This document shows, piece by piece, positions 8,232-17,279 of a DNA stretch of 64,000 bases (position 1 is the first letter of the stretch; every line of letters starts with the position of its first letter). Source of the stretch: Marinobacter changyiensis. Its GTDB lineage: Bacteria; Pseudomonadota; Gammaproteobacteria; Pseudomonadales; Oleiphilaceae. Position numbers and translations under genes: made by a program. Below the pieces are notes generated by a model. The model saw only the letters and a program-made list of their open reading frames with translations, was not told the DNA's origin and made no database searches. Where the stretch lies: positions 1-64,000 of the forward strand of contig NZ_VZZZ01000003.1 of the NCBI RefSeq assembly GCF_009193265.1, written 5' to 3'.

Positions 8232-8525
8232 ATGGGCAGGACTTCCAGGGTTTACAGCCGGTACAGAAATGAAATTCGAGAAATTACCAGTCGTTACCCA
8301 GTGACAAATGTAGGCTTGTTTGGCTCGGTTGCACGTGGAGATGACGGCGATACCAGTGATCTAGATTTACTGGTGGACCCACTACCCGGTGCCACATTGT
8401 TGGATCTGGGCGGCCTTCAGGATGAGCTTCAGTCACTACTAAAAGTAAAGATTGATCTGGTTACGCCAGGCGAGTTGCCTATAAGAGTCAGGGCGACCGT
8501 AATAAGTGAGGCAAGACCCGTATGA
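8232..8525 (+). CDS. MNT-type minimal nucleotidyltransferase (MntA-like antitoxin)
   Basis: The 97-residue protein has the nucleotidyltransferase signature GLFGSVARGDDGDTSDLDLL: Gly31-Ser32, with Asp43 and Asp45 as metal ligands. This size is typical of MntA antitoxins, which AMPylate or otherwise neutralise a HEPN RNase toxin encoded just downstream. Here the stop overlaps an ATG (ATGA, 8522), as in intact pairs, but the HEPN gene is cut off after a few codons. The antitoxin therefore appears to be orphaned. Confidence 0.75.
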   Translation: MGRTSRVYSRYRNEIREITSRYPVTNVGLFGSVARGDDGDTSDLDLLVDPLPGATLLDLGGLQDELQSLLKVKIDLVTPGELPIRVRATVISEARPV

Positions 8526-8560
8526 ACGATCTATACGCCAAAATGCACCCGGCTCACATC
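8522..8560 (+). pseudogene. 5' stump of a HEPN toxin gene
   Basis: The ATG at 8522 overlaps the MNT stop codon, and the first codons (MNDLYAKMHPAHI) are consistent with the start of a HEPN protein. No HEPN RxxxxH core follows; the frame runs on into sequence antisense to the antitoxin gene. The toxin was probably lost by deletion. So few residues remain that this rests mainly on gene order. Confidence 0.4.
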
Positions 8561-8608
8561 AGATTAATACTGAAACTTGGAAGGTGGGTTGTCCGGGTTC
8601 TAACCAAT

Positions 8609-8851
8609 TTATTGCTTCTCTCCATGGTCTTTCATGAAATCTCCTGAAACACCTTCTCCGTCAAACCAAGCATCCCAATCTTCTGGATCAGTAACGGGAT
8701 CCGTGGGTCGCTCGAATTTCTTCACTGCCCCTTTCAGTTTCTCTAAGGGCTCCGACTCGTGAGGAAGCGGCCCTGCCAATTCGTCCGCATGGGCTCCGAA
8801 GGCATCTAGGTCTTTGAGTAGCTCCTGCTCTGTTGGTCGTTTCTTTTGCAT
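8609..8851 (-). CDS. Orphan antitoxin-like protein
   Basis: The 80-residue acidic protein has a charged helical N-terminus and a C-terminal segment DWDAWFDGEGVSGDFM, resembling the toxin-neutralising tail of VapB/AbrB-type antitoxins. I chose ATG 8851 over the TTG at 8869 because GAGAGG lies six bases upstream of it. No DNA-binding fold is obvious, and no toxin gene follows. Alternatively it is an unrelated small acidic protein. Confidence 0.5.
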   Translation of the reverse strand: MQKKRPTEQELLKDLDAFGAHADELAGPLPHESEPLEKLKGAVKKFERPTDPVTDPEDWDAWFDGEGVSGDFMKDHGEKQ

Positions 8852-9033
8852 GGGAACCTCTCGCTTCAAGATTATCTTCTAGTGTACCAAACTGGTAAAT
8901 CCATGGATCCAACAACAACGACAGGTTCAAGATGAGATCACCGGACGGTTACCGAAAAACCATGGCTATCACTCGTTCAAGGCGATGACGTATATTCGTC
9001 GGGATATTGCATACTGGTAGATTGGGGAATTTA

Positions 9034-9387
9034 ATGTACAGCCTTGAAGACTTGGAAGAAGCGGAAAAGAATTTCGAATATTGGAGCGATCTTTGGGCTA
9101 AAGAGGATTGTGACCTAGAGTCTAACAAGTACGGGCCAGAGGCAAAGAAGGCATCCCAGCACCTCAAGAATGTCGAAGAGTATCTGAAAAAGAATGGAAC
9201 AATACCTTGGACTGAAGACGATTTGGCGCAAGAGTACCTGAATCGTGAATACCCTCGAGCACAGTCCCGCGATGTCGAAATATACAACGGGACTAGCTAC
9301 CTGAAACGTTTCTATCCCAAGAAACGGAGTAAAACAGGGAAAACTGTCAAGGAATGGGACTCCGAATGGGTAAAGTTAAGCTCGTAG
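9034..9387 (+). CDS. Hypothetical protein (117 aa)
   Basis: The protein is small, soluble and highly charged. Its helical N-terminus begins MYSLEDLEEAEKNFEYW, and its C-terminus is basic (SYLKRFYPKKRSKTGKTVKEW). ATG 9034 was preferred to an upstream TTG at 9007. There are no recognisable motifs or membrane segments. It lies between the orphan antitoxin and an IS fragment, in a decayed part of the element. Confidence 0.45.
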   Translation: MYSLEDLEEAEKNFEYWSDLWAKEDCDLESNKYGPEAKKASQHLKNVEEYLKKNGTIPWTEDDLAQEYLNREYPRAQSRDVEIYNGTSYLKRFYPKKRSKTGKTVKEWDSEWVKLSS

Positions 9388-9553
9388 CCTGATTAAACTA
9401 AATGAGCTGATAAAGTCCAACATAGGCTTTTGTGTAACCCGCAACTTATCTTTTCTGTGAGACTTTCATCGTGAAGCTGTTTGATGTTCTCGGGTTCTAC
9501 CCCCTTACTGCGGACACTTCTAAAAAGAGGCACATTGTGCCGAAGGAGTGTTC

Positions 9554-9775
9554 ATGTCCAGACGCAGAGAAGATAGCCCAGAATTTAAGCGCGAAGCCAT
9601 CGCTTTAACTCGGCAACCCGGTGTGAGCTGTCGCCAGATAGCATTGGAGGTTGGAATTAATCCCAACCTGCTGTCCCGGTGGCGCAGACAAGCGGATGAG
9701 GAAACAGATAAGGCCTTCAAGGGCTCTAGCTGGGATAACCTTAGCAGTGCCTCAGGCTGCGGAGTGTTTAAATAA
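9554..9775 (+). pseudogene. IS3-family OrfA fragment
   Basis: From ATG 9554, after a good GAAGGAG site, the frame encodes MSRRREDSPEFKREAIALTR and a helix-turn-helix with NPNLLSRWRRQ, the DNA-binding domain of IS3 OrfA. After the 'KAFKG' landmark the normal coiled-coil is missing and an unrelated tail follows. OrfB is absent. It is the 5' part of a deleted element. Confidence 0.7.
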
Positions 9776-9833
9776 ACGTATCCTCCCGTGGGGCACGGGA
9801 CTACTACAGCTTCCTCAAACGCTTGGTGCAATT

Positions 9834-10772
9834 ATGCTTAAAATGAATTTTGTTGCCTCTGTCACTGAGCGTGACATCGACTTCATCCTTCTGGAAGAAT
9901 TATCTGTAAATGCAGAGTTTCGCGAATGGTTTTCCCTGCAAATCTTCGGCGACTCAGCGATAAAATCTGCCGTTGGAGCTTGGCACTCTGTTTGCGATAC
10001 GCAATTCGGTGAGTCAGATATTGTGTTCATATTCAATGCAATCACCGGACGAAGAGTCGCTGTACTCATTGAGAATAAAATCGATGCTCCCCCCCAACCC
10101 AACCAGGGTGATCGTTATCGCCTGCGTGGCGAGAGAGGCGTAATAGAAGGATACTGGGATAGTTTTAAGACCTGCATCGTAGCGCCGGAGAGATACCTAC
10201 AATCTTCGAAAAATACTGAGAGCTACGACTCGGACCTGAGCTACGAGAACATTTTAGATTATTTTCAATCATTAGCTACGAGCGATGAGCGATTTGCCTA
10301 TAAGGCAAAAATAGTGGGCGAGGGGATCGAGCAGAATCGGCGTGGTTATCAGGCCATTTACTCTGAAGCTATGACAAAGTTTGTCCATGATTACTTCCTG
10401 CTGGCTTCGCGCGAGCATTCCCATTTGGGCATGCAAGCGCCAGCGAGCCGGCCGGCCGGTAGCACCTGGATAATGTTCAGCCCCGTCGATGCTCCGAAAG
10501 ACGTCGTTCTGGCCCATCAATTAACTGCTGGATTTGTAAAGGTTTTCTTCAGGGGGAGGGCTGACGATTTTCGCACTTTAGAAGAGAGGTTCCTTAATAT
10601 TTTGCCTAATGAGGCCTCAATTGGATTGGCTGGTAAATCGGTGGCCATATTCAGGAGGGTTCCCGAGGTTAACCCCATCACCGCGTCTTGCTCCGAACAG
10701 CAAGAGGAAATAGAGGAGGCATTGCTACGTCTGTCCGAGCTGGCAAGCATCGTAGCCGTGAATCGGCCTTAG
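9834..10772 (+). CDS. PD-(D/E)XK nuclease superfamily protein
   Basis: Counting from ATG 9834, the 312-residue protein carries a restriction-like core: D62 in ESDIVFIF, and E80 and K82 in VLIENKI, followed by NQGDRY. This is the D...ExK arrangement of the superfamily and resembles the PDDEXK_4 group. Longer frames upstream run into the IS fragment and are not credible starts. The C-terminal region is unrecognised. Its neighbourhood favours a role in defence, but no partner is adjacent. Confidence 0.65.
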   Translation: MLKMNFVASVTERDIDFILLEELSVNAEFREWFSLQIFGDSAIKSAVGAWHSVCDTQFGESDIVFIFNAITGRRVAVLIENKIDAPPQPNQGDRYRLRGERGVIEGYWDSFKTCIVAPERYLQSSKNTESYDSDLSYENILDYFQSLATSDERFAYKAKIVGEGIEQNRRGYQAIYSEAMTKFVHDYFLLASREHSHLGMQAPASRPAGSTWIMFSPVDAPKDVVLAHQLTAGFVKVFFRGRADDFRTLEERFLNILPNEASIGLAGKSVAIFRRVPEVNPITASCSEQQEEIEEALLRLSELASIVAVNRP

Positions 10773-11210
10773 CAGCCACATCAATTGGAGGGCAGAGTGA
10801 GGTACCCTTCAACAGAAATTGGCCATGACGGCCTGAGGTCTACTTTTGAACCCCGCTAAAAATGGGGGGATTGCCGTGACCGGAACAACGTGGATTACCT
10901 TGTAAACATCCCTGGTTTAGCAGCACCGCTGATTGGAGTTTTCCACCCGTTGGTGTTCTGCCAGATATTCGGTGGCGTAAGGATCACAAACACGCTGTTT
11001 CAGGTCATCTGGAACCCCAATTAGAGCCGGATTTTTCTGGCAATGAGCGGTACTAAAACGGGGTCAGGGTCACTGCCTATGGTCCATGGGCGGGGTTTAC
11101 GAGAACCTTCGGTGATATGCTCCGGAGCCCCTAAGTTAGCACTATATGTGGGCATTCAATCCAATAGACTCTCAAACAAGGCTTAAGCTGAGTAAAAAGA
11201 ATGATCATGA
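10773..11210. other. Gene-free region around the IS scar
   Basis: Apart from the scar at 10986-11072, the only structure is an inverted run ACCCCGCTAAAAATGGGG at about 10851-10868, a possible weak terminator for the nuclease gene. Confidence 0.3.
10986..11072 (+). mobile_element. 3'-end scar of the same IS3-family element
   Basis: CACAAACACGCTGTTTCAGG and the following ~75 bases match 8091-8179 almost base for base, through GAGCGGTACT and the terminal GGGGTCAGGGTCA. Only the last ~25 codons and the terminus of OrfB are left. The two copies differ at several positions, so they are old or came from different family members. Confidence 0.75.
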
Positions 11211-11882
11211 TTATTCCAGCTTGGGAGTTGGAATGCCTGGAACTTGATTCTTACCTAAAGCATCAGCTTGACTTGATTCCTTATTTTGAGATATGTGAAT
11301 TGGGTATACCTTATCCAAGTATGAGTTCAGGAAGAAGAACGTTATTACAAGGATCACTACACCTATAAATGGTGTGTCCAAGGAGAGTCCCTCTTTGCTT
11401 ATTGAGATAACACTTCTCTTGATCGGTCTTATTGTGTGCTCTTCTGTTCTTTGCTGGGTGTCGTGATCTTCTGATGTTTCGTCCTCTTTTATCCTAACTT
11501 CAGACCTGACCTTTAGTGAGTAAATATGAAATTGTAGCCAAACCAGGAACATAGAAAAAAGGGTTAATCCAGCTACGAGTGCAAAAATAAAATAGGATAT
11601 AATGCCCTGCCTTTCATGCACATTGATGAAATTGGTCAGCGTCCATATCTTATACTTTTCAGATGCTATAGCATGTTGAACCTTCATCTTATAGATGTCG
11701 TATGAAGAGGGTGTAGATACCTGATTCTTCAAAACAATCGGTGTTTGTTTTTCTGAGGCTTTGTCGATTTCATCATTGGCTCGAGATATCCTAGATAGCT
11801 CCTCTTCTGTAAATTCTTGCGAGATTGCTGAAATCGGAAAGAATGAGAATAGTAAAAGGATCAAGGTAAGCAAGTAGTTCAC
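11211..11882 (-). CDS. Signal-peptide-bearing membrane protein, second gene of a pair
   Basis: The 223-residue protein starts with a signal peptide (MNYLLTLILLLFSFFPISAISQ). It has a transmembrane helix near residues 95-117 and another near 173-187, enclosing a charged loop with RIKEDETSED. The start is GTG 11882, with AGGAGTG overlapping the stop of the gene at 11886, so the two are co-translated. The family is unknown. Confidence 0.6.
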   Translation of the reverse strand: MNYLLTLILLLFSFFPISAISQEFTEEELSRISRANDEIDKASEKQTPIVLKNQVSTPSSYDIYKMKVQHAIASEKYKIWTLTNFINVHERQGIISYFIFALVAGLTLFSMFLVWLQFHIYSLKVRSEVRIKEDETSEDHDTQQRTEEHTIRPIKRSVISISKEGLSLDTPFIGVVILVITFFFLNSYLDKVYPIHISQNKESSQADALGKNQVPGIPTPKLE

Positions 11883-11885
11883 GAA

Positions 11886-12290
11886 TCACTCCTGCCTTAT
11901 TGTTAGTCCATCGTAGTATTTTACAATGACAAAAAGTTCAGCTTGGCAATCCGACATTCCTAATATTTCTGTATAGGTTTCTTTATTTTTTTCAATCAAG
12001 CTTTTTAATTCACGAGATTGGTCGCGGTCTAGAAGCATCATCCCATTTTCTTTGTAAAAGTTGTCCCGCAAACAGCAGGAGCCATAACACATTAACTTCA
12101 TTGAGTTTTCTATTGGGAAGGGGGTGCCGCGTAAACGGCTCCACTCAGGATTTCCAATAACTATCGGTCCTGGTGCCCCTTGTGAGGTTTCATCTCCGCC
12201 AAACGACGCCACTTGAGCGATCGATTGGCTGGTAGAAATGATCAATGCGAAAAGACCAGCTTTGGTGAGTATACGAGCCAAGTGATTCAC
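11886..12290 (-). CDS. Secreted hypothetical protein, first gene of a pair
   Basis: The 134-residue product has a signal peptide (GLFALIISTSQSIAQ), a Gly/Pro-rich stretch, and a CYGSCC cluster suggesting disulfides or metal binding in the periplasm. It directly precedes the membrane protein gene on the minus strand, with only a few bases between them. A secreted partner plus a membrane partner is plausible. No family is recognised. Confidence 0.6.
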   Translation of the reverse strand: MNHLARILTKAGLFALIISTSQSIAQVASFGGDETSQGAPGPIVIGNPEWSRLRGTPFPIENSMKLMCYGSCCLRDNFYKENGMMLLDRDQSRELKSLIEKNKETYTEILGMSDCQAELFVIVKYYDGLTIRQE

Positions 12291-12497
12291 GGTTTATGTT
12301 CATCCCTGATGCGATTTGATTCATCGAATATTAAGATTAGACCGCCTTTTATCAGATCGCAAAAGTTCCCCTTTCTGCACCCGCCGACCTATTTTAGCGC
12401 TTGCTTGTGTAGATTGTGCTGTTGGACCGTTATCACATTGCCTGTAAGACATACTGGCTGCCTGGCTACGCCGGGCTTAGGTCATTTGCGGGAGGGG
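12291..12497. other. Intergenic stretch
   Basis: No gene is supported. A short inverted GC-rich run (GGCTGCCTGGCTACGCCGGG) lies near 12459-12477. Confidence 0.25.
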
Positions 12498-12827
12498 CTA
12501 TTTTGCTTTCGGTAGGTCGGACCACCGTGTTGTATAGGCGGGTGACAGAAGGCTTCGCTTCATTGACCAATGCTTCTTTGCACCCTGGCCGGCAAACCAA
12601 ACTTTGGATGAGCCCTTCTGATTGATTTTGTCCAAGTTAGCCGTGAGTTGAGCGTTCTGATTGTCGTCTTCGGGCTCACTAAATAACTCTTGCTGAAAGC
12701 TCCCGGCTTCCCGAAAATTTCCCAGCATGCCCCCTGCCTCGGCGTATCTCGGTCCGTCCATACAGATTTCATCGAGGAGGCGTATGGCATTTTCTGAAAT
12801 CACCCGTGTATCTGATGTTGGGAGGCG
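12498..12827 (-). pseudogene. C-terminal fragment of umuC (DNA polymerase V)
   Basis: The minus-strand frame reads LPTSDTRVI, RYAEAGGMLGNF, VWFAGQG and MKRSLLSPAYTTRWSDLP, the characteristic C-terminal tail of UmuC-type Y-family polymerases. About 110 residues remain; the catalytic palm and fingers and umuD are missing, and a stop codon precedes the fragment. UmuDC operons are common mobile-element cargo, so this is the scar of a lost SOS mutagenesis operon. Confidence 0.75.
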
Positions 12828-13042
12828 TCAGTACCGAGGCCTTTGAGCGGGCCTCCGTTCGAGGCTGAGGCGTGTCATGGTTACCAAGGGAAGTCCAACC
12901 ATCAATCTATTAATCCTAAACAACAAATAAACGTTCCATGTTCGAGGCCTTTTAATTAAAGCTGAATAATAGTATATATTTAATTGCTTTGCGCTGTGTC
13001 GCCGTATTGCAGGAAGACAATCACTACAATAAGGATAACTCC

Positions 13043-14137
13043 ATGGCGACACGACACTTATTGTGCGTTCACGGTATCGGCGAGCATGCCAATAATTGGA
13101 TAGAAACGTTTGACGACGGTGACATCTCCCTCAAGGATCTGTTTCTTGACCGCTGGAATAATTTACAAGACTCGCACAATTATCTGCCTCGACATGATAT
13201 TCAACTGCACTCCATTCACTACGACGATGCCATCATCAGGCTGCTCAATAACTGGGAAGAGCAGCTGACAAGTTTGTCTTCTGGCTTGGCTGACATACCG
13301 GACTTCAAAAAGCACAAAGCCTTCTTTGATGACGTCATTGAAAAATCGAAACTGGTCAATGATGACCAACAAACCTATTTACAGACCCATCTGCTGGATC
13401 TGCTGCTGTTTGCCGGACTGTATTCCGTTCAGCACAGTATCATCGTCAAGGTCGGCAATCAGATCGGCGACATCATTCTGAATCACGTCGACAGAAACAG
13501 GGGCGATGAAGTCATAGTTATCGGTCACTCCATGGGCACTGCCGTCACCGAGAAGGCCTTAAAAGCCCTGTTCAATGAGACGGTCACCGTCGACAGCCTT
13601 CGATACAAGCTGAAAGGCAACGATAAGCTGCTGGCTGTGATGCTGATTGCCAACATCAGCTATACGCTAGCCAGGGACAGAAGTTCCTTCTACCAGAGCA
13701 TTTTCCGCCCCGGCACCGGAGAGACGCAGATCATGAATCATCTGCTCAACGTCAACCACAAACTGGACGTCGTCGGGCAGTTCCTGGCGTTCGACCCCTA
13801 TCGATACAACCCGGATTGGATCAAAGCCAAACACCGCGAGCGCTATCATGATATTGAAATCTCCCGGTTAACCTCCAAGAACGTACACTCCATCAATCAC
13901 TACTTCCGCGACCCCAGAGTCTATCTGCCGCTCTTCGAAATTTTGGGAGGCAGACCTATCTCCAAATCGGTCACAACCTCGTTGTTGTCAGACTTTGACG
14001 CGCAAACACCCGTGGGAACCTTCAAGTCATTCCAAACCTCCCTGGAAAATATCGACGTCACCAACATTGCCTCCATGAAAGAGTTCTATGACAAGGCAGT
14101 GAAACTGCACCAGCGGATTAAAGAATTCAGACAATAG
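13043..14137 (+). CDS. Alpha/beta-hydrolase (lipase-like)
   Basis: The 364-residue protein starts with a strand ending in HGIGEH, an oxyanion-hole-like motif, and contains the nucleophile elbow IGHSMGTAV. No signal peptide is seen, so it is cytosolic or exported by another route. ATG 13043 has ATAAGGA upstream and is preferred over the longer frame from 12989. The secreted protein gene 11 bp downstream is probably in the same operon. An esterase or phospholipase role fits; a toxin paired with a periplasmic antagonist is possible. Confidence 0.7.
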   Translation: MATRHLLCVHGIGEHANNWIETFDDGDISLKDLFLDRWNNLQDSHNYLPRHDIQLHSIHYDDAIIRLLNNWEEQLTSLSSGLADIPDFKKHKAFFDDVIEKSKLVNDDQQTYLQTHLLDLLLFAGLYSVQHSIIVKVGNQIGDIILNHVDRNRGDEVIVIGHSMGTAVTEKALKALFNETVTVDSLRYKLKGNDKLLAVMLIANISYTLARDRSSFYQSIFRPGTGETQIMNHLLNVNHKLDVVGQFLAFDPYRYNPDWIKAKHRERYHDIEISRLTSKNVHSINHYFRDPRVYLPLFEILGGRPISKSVTTSLLSDFDAQTPVGTFKSFQTSLENIDVTNIASMKEFYDKAVKLHQRIKEFRQ

Positions 14138-14148
14138 GGCAGGACGCC

Positions 14149-15363
14149 ATGAAGATATTAACGATCCTCCTACACAGATCGGTTGCCAGTCTGCTGGTTA
14201 CCCTCCTGACCATCATCTTCTGCCCGGTTTCTCAAGCGGAAGAATGCGAATACACACTGCCGGCACCGGCCGACCAACAAGCGTTTATACGTAAAATTCA
14301 ACCCTACCTTGAGTCCGACTGCTACCAGAGTGACCCCTCTGACGGCGCAACTGTGATCGATGAACTCAATCGCTTAGAGATCTGGCGCGACGAGACCTTT
14401 AATTATTTTCAGGCACAAAAAGCATTCCTAGAGCGAAAAGACGCGTTCAAAGCGATTAAAAAAGAAGTAGTGCAAGCTGAATCCAAGGGGAAGATTAGCC
14501 CCTCAGGAGCAACGGAGCTGAACACGGTACTGGATCAAATGATTGCTCGATCCCAGATCACCTACGAGCGCCTAGTCACGCTCTCCCCCCCAGCCCGCAG
14601 CTGCGACACCATGACGCTCGGTAATATCTGGAATGGCAACCCCTTGAATAGCATTGATCCAGAGGCGCTTAAGCAGGGGTGCCGGTCCGGTTTCCCACCG
14701 CTCGCCCACCTTGATCTACTCAACACCCTCGAGGCGGCGTGCACGGATTCTGACTGTCAGACCGAGTTCAGTCTCGTGAGGAAACTGGGTAATCAGTACA
14801 AAATGGCCCAATCTTTATCGAATGAAATCGTGAGACCCGGTTCTGAGGCCGTTTTTGCGAAGGTCAAAGAAAAAGACGCCTTGTGGGACGAATTTTTTTA
14901 CCAATCCCGTCCGATGCTTCCGTGGGAAATCTGGGCTACAGATAAGGTAGAGAGATGGCTAACCAAACGATTTGAAGAGAATAAAAACTTTGAGGAAGGC
15001 TACAACACCCCCCCAAAAACTCAGGTGATTCTGTTTCACCCGGGCATCGGGTACGAATGGGTGGACACGGCCGAAGCCGCGCACAAGGGCGAAGTGAGCC
15101 TGTATGTGGAGGTGTTGGGAATCAACCGGTGGCGCGAACAAGATCGAGTGTTTGGATACGTTTCAGGGGTCTCGGTGGTGGCCGCTCTGTCCGACCGAGT
15201 CAGGGTCAATAACGTGGGGGGAGGGTTGATGTTAACCCTCGACAACGACTACCAGGTCGGCGTCAATTATTACGGGGACGGTGACATCGGCGTGGTGGTC
15301 AGTATGAACCTGATGAACCTGTTCCGAGACTCCTATGTGAACGCGGTCCGTAACTGGAAATAG
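14149..15363 (+). CDS. Secreted hypothetical protein paired with the hydrolase
   Basis: The 404-residue protein has a signal peptide ending at about residue 30 (CPVSQA-EE) and several cysteine pairs (ECEY, SDCYQ, RSCDTM, ACTDSDC), consistent with a periplasmic, disulfide-bonded protein. The C-terminal ~120 residues are beta-rich with Gly-Asp repeats (GVNYYGDGDIGVVVS). It follows the hydrolase gene by 11 bp. A role as its exported partner or antagonist is inferred from position only. Confidence 0.55.
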   Translation: MKILTILLHRSVASLLVTLLTIIFCPVSQAEECEYTLPAPADQQAFIRKIQPYLESDCYQSDPSDGATVIDELNRLEIWRDETFNYFQAQKAFLERKDAFKAIKKEVVQAESKGKISPSGATELNTVLDQMIARSQITYERLVTLSPPARSCDTMTLGNIWNGNPLNSIDPEALKQGCRSGFPPLAHLDLLNTLEAACTDSDCQTEFSLVRKLGNQYKMAQSLSNEIVRPGSEAVFAKVKEKDALWDEFFYQSRPMLPWEIWATDKVERWLTKRFEENKNFEEGYNTPPKTQVILFHPGIGYEWVDTAEAAHKGEVSLYVEVLGINRWREQDRVFGYVSGVSVVAALSDRVRVNNVGGGLMLTLDNDYQVGVNYYGDGDIGVVVSMNLMNLFRDSYVNAVRNWK

Positions 15364-15399
15364 TCCCAAGCGATGGAGTGGATAAGGGGCACGGCACAC

Positions 15400-15420
15400 A
15401 CGCCGGCGAAGGGCCGGCGT
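15400..15420 (+). terminator. GC-rich hairpin after the hydrolase operon
   Basis: CGCCGGC and GCCGGCG form a perfect 7-bp stem around a GAAGG loop, 36 bp after the stop codon. The tail is not T-rich, so termination would be moderate. Confidence 0.55.
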
Positions 15421-15644
15421 CTTGCAATCCTCGACTGGACTTACTCCGGTCCACTAGACACTCTTGGCCTATGATTGGACTTTCAAATCGACCTTGCCTC
15501 ATCGGGTTAGGTCTGCATAGACTCTACAAGTAATAGCTCTATCCTAGGTAAGAATTCAGATCAGGGACTCGAACTGAGATTTACCTATTCACGCTGTATA
15601 GGATTCGGTGAGCCACAAAACAAAACCAACAGCGTGAGGCCGTC
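15421..15644. other. Leader region of the DUF2235 gene
   Basis: No gene is supported. A GTGAGG ribosome-site-like sequence lies just before ATG 15645. Confidence 0.3.
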
Positions 15645-17279
15645 ATGAAACGACTCATCCTTTGCTGCGATGGCACCTGGAATACCCCAGACATGGAAGA
15701 TAACGGGGTTACCTCTCCCACGAACGTTTTCAAGTTCTATAACCTGCTGGCCAAGCACGACGGCGATGGCATCGAGCAGCGGCGATATTACCAGCCGGGT
15801 GTCGGAACGGATGGATTGGTGGACCGCAAGTTAGGTGGTGCCTTGGGCATGGGCTTGGATGAGAAAATTAATGATGCTTTTCTCTGGCTTGGTCTCAATT
15901 ATAAACCCGGTGATGAAATCTACATTGTCGGTTTCAGTCGGGGGGCGTTTGTTGCGCGCTGTCTGGCCGGTTACTTGGGAAAGGGCCTGATCGACTTCCG
16001 AAAAATGTCCGTCGACAAGGTTAGAAAGACGTTGAAGGCGTGCTACGACGAGGTTTACAAGAACCGGTCAGATGACCCGTGGAATGGGATAAAAGGGGTC
16101 AAGCTGTTTGACCCGAGCGACTGGGGCGATAGTCAAGTCCCAATCCGCCACCCAGAACGAACGATCAAGGTCAAGTTTGTCGGGGTTTGGGACACCGTCG
16201 GGTCGCTGGGCATCCCAGATGACCTTGAATTGATCGACATGCTTTTAGAGAAAAAGGACCGCTGGGAGTTCCATGACCGGAATCTTGGCTACCATGTCGA
16301 AACCGGGCGACACGCAATGGGTCTTGACGAAATGCGCGCCTGCTTCACCGTTACCCACTGGTCGAATACACGAGGCACCAGAGCTTTTCCCAAACATCCG
16401 GACATATTGGAATCCTGGTTCCCGGGGGTCCACAGCGACATAGGAGGCGGGTACTCCGATGACTCGCTGTCATCAGGAACCCTTTTGTGGATGATGGAGG
16501 AAGCTCAGAAAAAGGAACTAGTGTTCAAAGAAGGTGCGCTGGACTCGGTGAAGGAATGCTACGACCCCCTTGGCGAGATCCATAACTCCTTTAAAGGCCT
16601 ATTTGCCATGTTGCCCTCTCGCCCGCGTAATGTTCCGTCTCTGGCGAAGCCCTCTATCCCGACTAAAGCGACTGTCAGGGTCTCAGACGCCGTTTATCTT
16701 CGGCAGGAGATGGTTTGCCCGAAGTTTCCATCTTATCGTCACGCGGTCGAACTGGCTCCCGATGAATCGTCGGAACCCGTGGACGTTTTCGCCGAGCAAC
16801 GATGGAACTACACCGGCATTTATCTCCGGAAAGGAAAATATTATTTCGAAGGCTCTGGATTATGGATGGACGGTAAAGACGTTTGCGATTGGAAAGGAAC
16901 GGAAAATGACCAGCACACCTTCGGGGATGGTATTCGATGGGCCGCAGGCTTGCTCGGTAAGTTGGAATCGGTCTGGAAGACGGTTACCAATGACGAAAAG
17001 GCCGACTTTGCGTTTACCAAACGATGCGAAAATGTCGACTGGTTTCGCATGGTGGGCTGTATTGCTAATGATAATGGCACTGACAAGGATAAAGTGGTGG
17101 CCCATGACGGCTCACCAGAGAAGCACCAATACATTGACTTGACAGAGCATACGCGAGGAAAAAAACCTCTGGAAGTTAAACATCCGGGATACTTGTATGC
17201 CTTTGCCAACGATATCTGGGCAAGGTATGAAAACAACGACGGAATCATCCGACTCATCGTTCATCGGCTAAAGGATTGA
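15645..17279 (+). CDS. DUF2235 phospholipase-like alpha/beta-hydrolase
   Basis: The 544-residue protein opens with CCDGTWNTP and continues with PTNVFKFYNLL, YYQPGVGTDG and the nucleophile elbow GFSRGAFVARCLAG, all classic for DUF2235. Candidate catalytic Asp and His lie in VWDTVGSLG and HSDIGGGY. The family includes type VI secretion phospholipase effectors (Tle1-like) and uncharacterised cytosolic hydrolases. No secretion genes or obvious immunity gene are in the window. The C-terminal ~200 residues are unrecognised. Confidence 0.8.
   Translation: MKRLILCCDGTWNTPDMEDNGVTSPTNVFKFYNLLAKHDGDGIEQRRYYQPGVGTDGLVDRKLGGALGMGLDEKINDAFLWLGLNYKPGDEIYIVGFSRGAFVARCLAGYLGKGLIDFRKMSVDKVRKTLKACYDEVYKNRSDDPWNGIKGVKLFDPSDWGDSQVPIRHPERTIKVKFVGVWDTVGSLGIPDDLELIDMLLEKKDRWEFHDRNLGYHVETGRHAMGLDEMRACFTVTHWSNTRGTRAFPKHPDILESWFPGVHSDIGGGYSDDSLSSGTLLWMMEEAQKKELVFKEGALDSVKECYDPLGEIHNSFKGLFAMLPSRPRNVPSLAKPSIPTKATVRVSDAVYLRQEMVCPKFPSYRHAVELAPDESSEPVDVFAEQRWNYTGIYLRKGKYYFEGSGLWMDGKDVCDWKGTENDQHTFGDGIRWAAGLLGKLESVWKTVTNDEKADFAFTKRCENVDWFRMVGCIANDNGTDKDKVVAHDGSPEKHQYIDLTEHTRGKKPLEVKHPGYLYAFANDIWARYENNDGIIRLIVHRLKD

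Noticed and set aside
8232..8525. Aminoglycoside nucleotidyltransferase (resistance gene)
   Set aside because: It is only 97 residues, lacks the C-terminal drug-binding domain, and its stop overlaps the start of a HEPN-like stump; MNT antitoxin fits better.
9651..9833. N-terminal extension of the PD-(D/E)XK protein
   Set aside because: These codons overlap the IS3 OrfA fragment in another frame; a start at 9834 begins where the IS sequence ends.
12989..13042. Longer start for the alpha/beta-hydrolase
   Set aside because: ATG 13043 has a ribosome site and begins directly before the first strand; the upstream codons look non-coding.
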